A stretch of DNA of 64,000 bases, taken from assembly GCA_016220085.1 (NCBI GenBank), contig JACRIN010000083.1:1-64000 (forward strand), in the 5' to 3' direction. This document shows, in pieces, positions 59,907-64,000 of this stretch. The stretch's first letter is position 1. Each line of letters opens with the position of its first letter. The notes under the pieces were generated by a model, which saw only the letters and a program-made list of their open reading frames with translations, did not search any database and had not been told where the DNA came from. Source of the DNA: Planctomycetota bacterium (lineage in GTDB: Bacteria; Planctomycetota; UBA1135; GCA-002686595). A program made the translations under genes and the position numbers.

Positions 59907-62900
59907 ATGTCCCAATCCCCCCTCGTGCGCCGCGCGCTCTTCGCCGCGGTCTTCGCCTCCGGTTCCGCCGCCCTGATCCACGAGATCGCTTGGGCGAGGT
60001 TGATCGCCAACTGGATCGGCAGCACGGCGGCGGCGCAGGCGGTGGTGCTCGCGGTCTTCATGTTCGGCCTGGCGGCCGGCGCGGTGCTCTTCGGACGGCG
60101 TTCGGACCGCGGGCGTTCGCCGGTGAGCACGTACGTCGCGCTCGAGCTCGCGATCGCCGTCTACTGCATCGCCCTACCGACGCTCGGACGCGCGATCGGC
60201 GGGATCTACGAGACGAGCATCGGCGCGCACTTCGACTCGGAGGGCTGGCGCTTCGCGTTGCGGCTGATGCTCGCCGCCGCGTTGGTGCTCGTGCCCGCGG
60301 TGTGCATGGGCGGCACGCTGCCGGTGCTCGTGCGCGCGCTCTCGACCCGCGGAGCCGACACGCGGACCTCGATCGCCGGCCTCTACGCGCTCAACAACAT
60401 CGGAGCGGTCGCAGGCACGCTCGCGGCGGGCTTCTTCCTGCTGCCCACGCTCGGAATCCAGAACTCGCTGGTCGTCGGCGCGGTGCTGAACGCCGTCGCC
60501 GCGGGCATCGCGAAGCTCGCCGGGCCGGAGCCGGACGCCTCGCCGCACGTCGGGGACGACGCCGAAGCGCGCACCGCGGGCGAATCGCTCGGCACCGCGG
60601 GCGCATGGGCGACGCTTGCCGCGCTCGGGCTCTCCGGCTTCGCCGCGATGGCGTACGAGGTCGTGTTCGTGCGCGTGATCGCGCTCGGATTCGGCAGCTC
60701 GACCTACTCGTTCACGCTGATGCTGATCGGCTTCATCAGCGGCCTCGGCGTCGGCAGTCTGATCGTGTCGAAGGTGCGCGTCCGCCGACCGCTCTGGTGG
60801 CTCGCGGCGAGCCAGCTCGGCGCCGCGGCGGCGATGGCGTCGATGATGCCGTTCGTCGAGCGGTTGCCGTACTGGTCCGCTTCGCTGCGCGCGGCGTTCA
60901 CCGGCTCGTCCAACGGTTTTGGCGCGTACTTGGTCGGCCAGGGAGCGATCGTGCTCGCGCTGCTCGTCGTCCCGACCGCGCTGATCGGCATCGGCTTCCC
61001 GTTGGTCGCGTACCTCCAATCCGCGGCGAGCCCGCGCGTCGGCTCGAAGGTCGGTTCGACCTACGCCTGGAACACGATCGGCAACGTGCTCGGCACGTTG
61101 ATGACCACGCTCGTGCTGATCCCGACGATCGGCATCGGCGGCGCGCTGCACGTCGCGCTCGCGCTGCAGATCCTCGCGGGCGGCATCCTGCTCGCGTTCG
61201 CGCTCGGCGCGAAGCCGGTCGAGCGCGGCGTCGCGATGCTCGGCACCGCGGTGGTGATGCTCTGCTACGCGATCTTCGGTCGCGGTTGGCACACGACGCT
61301 GAACCACGCCGCCGACCACCTGCGCCTGCGCGAGGGACCGCCGCCGAACGCCACCGACGCGCAGCGCGCGGTGCACCCGCTCGCGAGCTTCGACAACTGG
61401 AAGAAGCGCTACGTCATCGATCTCGAGCGCTGGCCGAACCACGTCCTCGCCGAGGATCCGGACACCACGGTGCTCGCGATCGGGCGGGAGCGCGAGGCGT
61501 ACATCTACGTCAACGGCAAGGGCGACGCGTCCGCGGGTCCGATGGACATGCTGACGATGGAGATGCTCGCGCACGCGCCGCTGATGCTGCTGCCGCACGC
61601 GAAGAGCGTCTGCCTGGTCGGCTACGGCTCCGGCGTCAGTTGCGGCTCGGCGCTGCAACACTCGATCGAGTCGCTCGACCTCGTCGAGATCTCCGAAGGC
61701 GTGCTCCAAGCGGACCCGGTGTTCCGCACGCTCAATCGCGGCGCGCTCTCCGATCCGCGGGTGACGGTGTTCCGCGAGGACGCGCGCACGTTCCTGCGCA
61801 CGACGCCGAAGAAGTACGACCTGATCCTGTCGCAGCCCTCGAACCCGTGGATCGCGGGCATCGGCTCGCTGTTCACCGTCGAGTACTACCGCGACGCCGC
61901 CGCCCGTCTGAACCCGGGCGGCGCGATGTGCATCTGGTTCCACCAGTACGAGCAGAGCGACGAAGCGGTCGAGCTCGTGCTGCGCAGCGCGCACGAAGTC
62001 TTCCCCCACGTCCAGATCTTCTTCTCCTACAGCTCCGAGGTGATCGCGATCGCGTCGCTCGAGCCGCTCGCGATCGACTTCGCCGCGATGGAGGCCCATT
62101 TCGACCGCGCGCCGCTGCGCCGCGACCTCGCGCGCGTCGCGTTCGTCGATCTCGCGTCGTTCCTCGCTTACCACGCGGTCGCCGACTCACGCGCGGCCAA
62201 GCTGTTCGGCCCCGGTCCGCTGAACACCGACGACCATCAGCGGCTCGAGTACATGGGCGCGCGAAACCTGTTCTTCGGCACCGAAGCGAGCATCCTGTTG
62301 ACGCAGGACGGCTACACGCGCGCCGCGGACGGCTCGAGCGACTACCTGCTCGAACGCTACGCCGCGTGGCGCGCCGCGCAAGGCGATCCGTTGGTGCGCG
62401 AGGAGCTCGCGTACACCGCCGCGCTGATCGGCCAGGTGTTGATGCCCGAGCACCGGATGACGCAAGCGTTGCTCGCGTTCGCCGAGCAGCTCCCGCTCGC
62501 GACCAAGCCGCCGTCGAAGGTCGCGCGCGGCGCCGCGCCCGCGCTCGAAACCCTCGACTTCGCCGAGGCGATCAACCGCGCGATGTTCTCGACCGCCGCG
62601 GGCGACGCGTACGGCGCGAAGGAGATGCTGGAGCTCTGCCTGAAGCTCGAGCCCGGCCAGCCGAAGGCGGTGATGATGCTCGCCGAGCGCATGGTCGCGG
62701 AAGGCCGCTTGCCCGACGCGACGCAGCTCTTCGAGGACGCGCTCGCGCTGCGGCCGGACGACACCGATCTCGCGATGACCGCGATGCGCTTCTTCTTCGT
62801 CACCGACCAGCACGACAAGGCGCGCCTGCCGTCCGAACGCCTGGTGATGGATCCGAACACCACCAACACCGAAGCGCTGACGATGATGGGCATCCTGGAG

Positions 62901-63230
62901 AGCGAGGCCCAGCGCTACGGCAACGCGGTGCTGCTCTATCGCCGCGCGCTCGACGTCGATCCGGCGTACTGGCAGGCGTCGGCGAGCTTGATCGAGCTGC
63001 TCGCTTCCAATCCGTCGACCGGCGCCGAAGCGGTCGAGCTGCTCGAACGCTCGATCGCGCTCGATCCGACCAACGCGGTGCTCAAGGATCTGAAGGCGCG
63101 GATGTCCCAGCCGATGCAGGCGCCGTCACCCGGCGCGGTGCCGCCCGCCGGCCCAGTGCCGTCTCCGGGCTCGGTGCCGCCGGCCGGCAACCAGCCCGCC
63201 CCTGCGACCCAGCCACCGGCGGGAAACTAG
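59907..63230 (+). CDS. Fused polytopic membrane / spermidine-synthase-like / TPR protein
   Basis: 1107 aa, ATG start. Roughly residues 1-445 hold about 12 transmembrane helices in two similar halves (SGSAALIHEIAWARLI / SGFAAMAYEVVFVRVI; LYALNNIGAVAGTL / TYAWNTIGNVLGTL). Residues 470-740 are an aminopropyltransferase-like Rossmann domain (VCLVGYGSGVSCGSAL, LDLVEISEGV, YDLILSQPSNPWIAGIGSLFT). The catalytic DxxDP of spermidine synthases reads QPSNP, so polyamine synthesis is unlikely. TPR-like repeats fill about 870-1065, and the tail is Pro/Ala-rich. This family is frequent in planctomycetes and deltaproteobacteria; its function is not established. Confidence 0.83.
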   Translation: MSQSPLVRRALFAAVFASGSAALIHEIAWARLIANWIGSTAAAQAVVLAVFMFGLAAGAVLFGRRSDRGRSPVSTYVALELAIAVYCIALPTLGRAIGGIYETSIGAHFDSEGWRFALRLMLAAALVLVPAVCMGGTLPVLVRALSTRGADTRTSIAGLYALNNIGAVAGTLAAGFFLLPTLGIQNSLVVGAVLNAVAAGIAKLAGPEPDASPHVGDDAEARTAGESLGTAGAWATLAALGLSGFAAMAYEVVFVRVIALGFGSSTYSFTLMLIGFISGLGVGSLIVSKVRVRRPLWWLAASQLGAAAAMASMMPFVERLPYWSASLRAAFTGSSNGFGAYLVGQGAIVLALLVVPTALIGIGFPLVAYLQSAASPRVGSKVGSTYAWNTIGNVLGTLMTTLVLIPTIGIGGALHVALALQILAGGILLAFALGAKPVERGVAMLGTAVVMLCYAIFGRGWHTTLNHAADHLRLREGPPPNATDAQRAVHPLASFDNWKKRYVIDLERWPNHVLAEDPDTTVLAIGREREAYIYVNGKGDASAGPMDMLTMEMLAHAPLMLLPHAKSVCLVGYGSGVSCGSALQHSIESLDLVEISEGVLQADPVFRTLNRGALSDPRVTVFREDARTFLRTTPKKYDLILSQPSNPWIAGIGSLFTVEYYRDAAARLNPGGAMCIWFHQYEQSDEAVELVLRSAHEVFPHVQIFFSYSSEVIAIASLEPLAIDFAAMEAHFDRAPLRRDLARVAFVDLASFLAYHAVADSRAAKLFGPGPLNTDDHQRLEYMGARNLFFGTEASILLTQDGYTRAADGSSDYLLERYAAWRAAQGDPLVREELAYTAALIGQVLMPEHRMTQALLAFAEQLPLATKPPSKVARGAAPALETLDFAEAINRAMFSTAAGDAYGAKEMLELCLKLEPGQPKAVMMLAERMVAEGRLPDATQLFEDALALRPDDTDLAMTAMRFFFVTDQHDKARLPSERLVMDPNTTNTEALTMMGILESEAQRYGNAVLLYRRALDVDPAYWQASASLIELLASNPSTGAEAVELLERSIALDPTNAVLKDLKARMSQPMQAPSPGAVPPAGPVPSPGSVPPAGNQPAPATQPPAGN

Positions 63231-63249
63231 TCGCGCCACCGACCGTCGC

Positions 63250-64000
63250 TCACGCGAGCTCGAACAGGAGCTGCAAGCGCAGGAAGTCGACGTCCTTGAG
63301 CCGCACCGCGATCGGGTGGCCCTCGGTGAACGACTTCACGTTGCGGCCGACGCGGATCACGATCGTCGGGCCCTTGACCTCCGAGCGCTCGCCGATCGTC
63401 TTCGCAGGCAAGAAGCCGGTGACGTTGAAGTCGAGCAACTGGAGCTCGATCCCCGCCGGCGACACGCGCAGCACCTTGGCGGCGATCTTCTCGCCGATGT
63501 GCGGCTCCATGAACTGGCAGATCTTCAGGTCGCCGACCGCGGTCTCCGCCATCTCGGCGAGCTCGGCCTGACCGGAGCAGTGGAGCGCGACCTCGTTCAG
63601 GTCGTGCAGGAATTCCTCGGTCTTGAGCTCGGCCGCCGCGTCCGCGCCGCGCGACTGCAACTGGTGCAGCCAGCGGTGCACGACCAAGTCGGGGTAGCGC
63701 CGGATCGGCGACGTGAAGTGCAAGTACGCCTCGCGCGCGAGCCCGAAGTGCTTCGCGACGTCCTCGTGGTCGTGCACTTCGTACACCGCGCGCTCGATCA
63801 AGCCCATGATCCGCTGGGTCAGCGCCTCGGCGTTCGGCTTCTTGCGCGCCGAGCGGATCATGCGGCCGATGTCGCGTCCGGTCAGGCGTTCCTTCTGCGG
63901 CACGAGGATGCCGTGCTCGGCGAGCATCTTCGCGACCGCCTCGATCTCCTCGGGATCCTTCTCGGGGTGGACGCGATAGATCGTCGGCAGGCCGCGCGCG
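63250..64000 (-). CDS. rnr: Ribonuclease R, C-terminal part (5' end beyond window)
   Basis: The frame is open from the stop at 63250 to the window edge; the track's ATG at 63927 is internal. It encodes the end of the RNB catalytic domain (LPTIYRVHPEKDPEEIEAVA, QRIMGLIERAVYEVHDHEDVAKHFGLAREAYLHFTSPIRRYPDLVVHRWLHQL). The C-terminal S1 domain follows (EPHIGEKIAAKVLRVSPAGIELQLLDFNVTGFLP). The HFTSPIRRYPDL signature is diagnostic of RNase II/R. It is a processive 3'-5' exoribonuclease; RNase R is preferred over RNase II by general distribution. Confidence 0.9.
   Translation of the reverse strand, partial: ARGLPTIYRVHPEKDPEEIEAVAKMLAEHGILVPQKERLTGRDIGRMIRSARKKPNAEALTQRIMGLIERAVYEVHDHEDVAKHFGLAREAYLHFTSPIRRYPDLVVHRWLHQLQSRGADAAAELKTEEFLHDLNEVALHCSGQAELAEMAETAVGDLKICQFMEPHIGEKIAAKVLRVSPAGIELQLLDFNVTGFLPAKTIGERSEVKGPTIVIRVGRNVKSFTEGHPIAVRLKDVDFLRLQLLFELA

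Noticed and set aside
59907-63230. Annotation as a true spermidine synthase
   Set aside because: The catalytic DxxDP motif is QPSNP and the protein is mostly membrane helices and TPRs.
59867-63571. 1234-aa plus-strand ORF
   Set aside because: Frame-shifted shadow of the 1107-aa membrane fusion protein; Arg/Asp-rich with no hydrophobic helices.

Overview
This is a GC-rich (by eye about 70%) diderm bacterial chromosome segment with dense, mostly operonic genes. A TonB-dependent receptor, several lipobox lipoproteins, F1Fo-ATPase with an AtpZ-like first gene, RqcH and a fused membrane/spermidine-synthase-like/TPR protein are present. My best guess is Planctomycetota, with Myxococcota-like deltaproteobacteria as the alternative; this is inference from gene content, since no rRNA lies in the window. 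GC is so high that antisense frames stay open for kilobases, so most long lines of the ORF track are shadows. Several real genes are missing from the track or start downstream of its ORF start; GTG, TTG and one probable CTG start occur.

Layout. 1-13.6 kb (minus strand): an extracellular polysaccharide cluster, transcribed from a WcaJ/WbaP-type initiating phosphoglycosyltransferase through six GT4 glycosyltransferases, one GT2, a DUF5658 membrane protein, an alpha-toroid-like protein and a membrane-anchored sulfatase-fold enzyme with Thr at the nucleophile position. Many of these genes overlap by 4 bp. 13.7-18.5 kb: a nucleosidase, an epimerase, a truncated acetyl-CoA-synthetase-like pseudoenzyme candidate, and a B12-binding radical SAM protein. 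18.6-25.4 kb: infC-rpmI-rplT-pheS-pheT and aspS. 25.4-33.1 kb: a complete ATP synthase operon (atpZ-like, atpI-like, B, E, F, H, A, G, D, C) with a candidate sigma70 promoter. 33.5-36.5 kb (plus): ndk, rqcH (coupled through an apparent CTGA overlap) and a TPR lipoprotein.

36.6-39.3 kb: an ECF sigma / zinc anti-sigma / PDZ operon. 39.5-47.5 kb: accA, purSL-type purL plus purQ, a small lipoprotein, and a purD-glycosyltransferase-fur operon. 47.7-51 kb: tandem tRNA-Pro and tRNA-Arg followed by a compact island with a BsuBI/PstI-type restriction-modification pair, closed by a 38-nt degenerate copy of the tRNA-Arg 3' end. 52-56.3 kb: a TonB receptor immediately followed by a lipoprotein made of two gap-free 334-residue copies of a TIM-barrel hydrolase-like domain, the most distinctive locus here. 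56.4-64 kb: methyltransferase, GT2-TPR protein, GH113-like hydrolase, tRNA-Arg, the 1107-residue fusion protein and the 3' end of rnr.

The strongest leads for something undescribed are the TonB receptor/duplicated-barrel pair, the degenerate Acs homologue, and the integrase-less R-M island at the tRNA.
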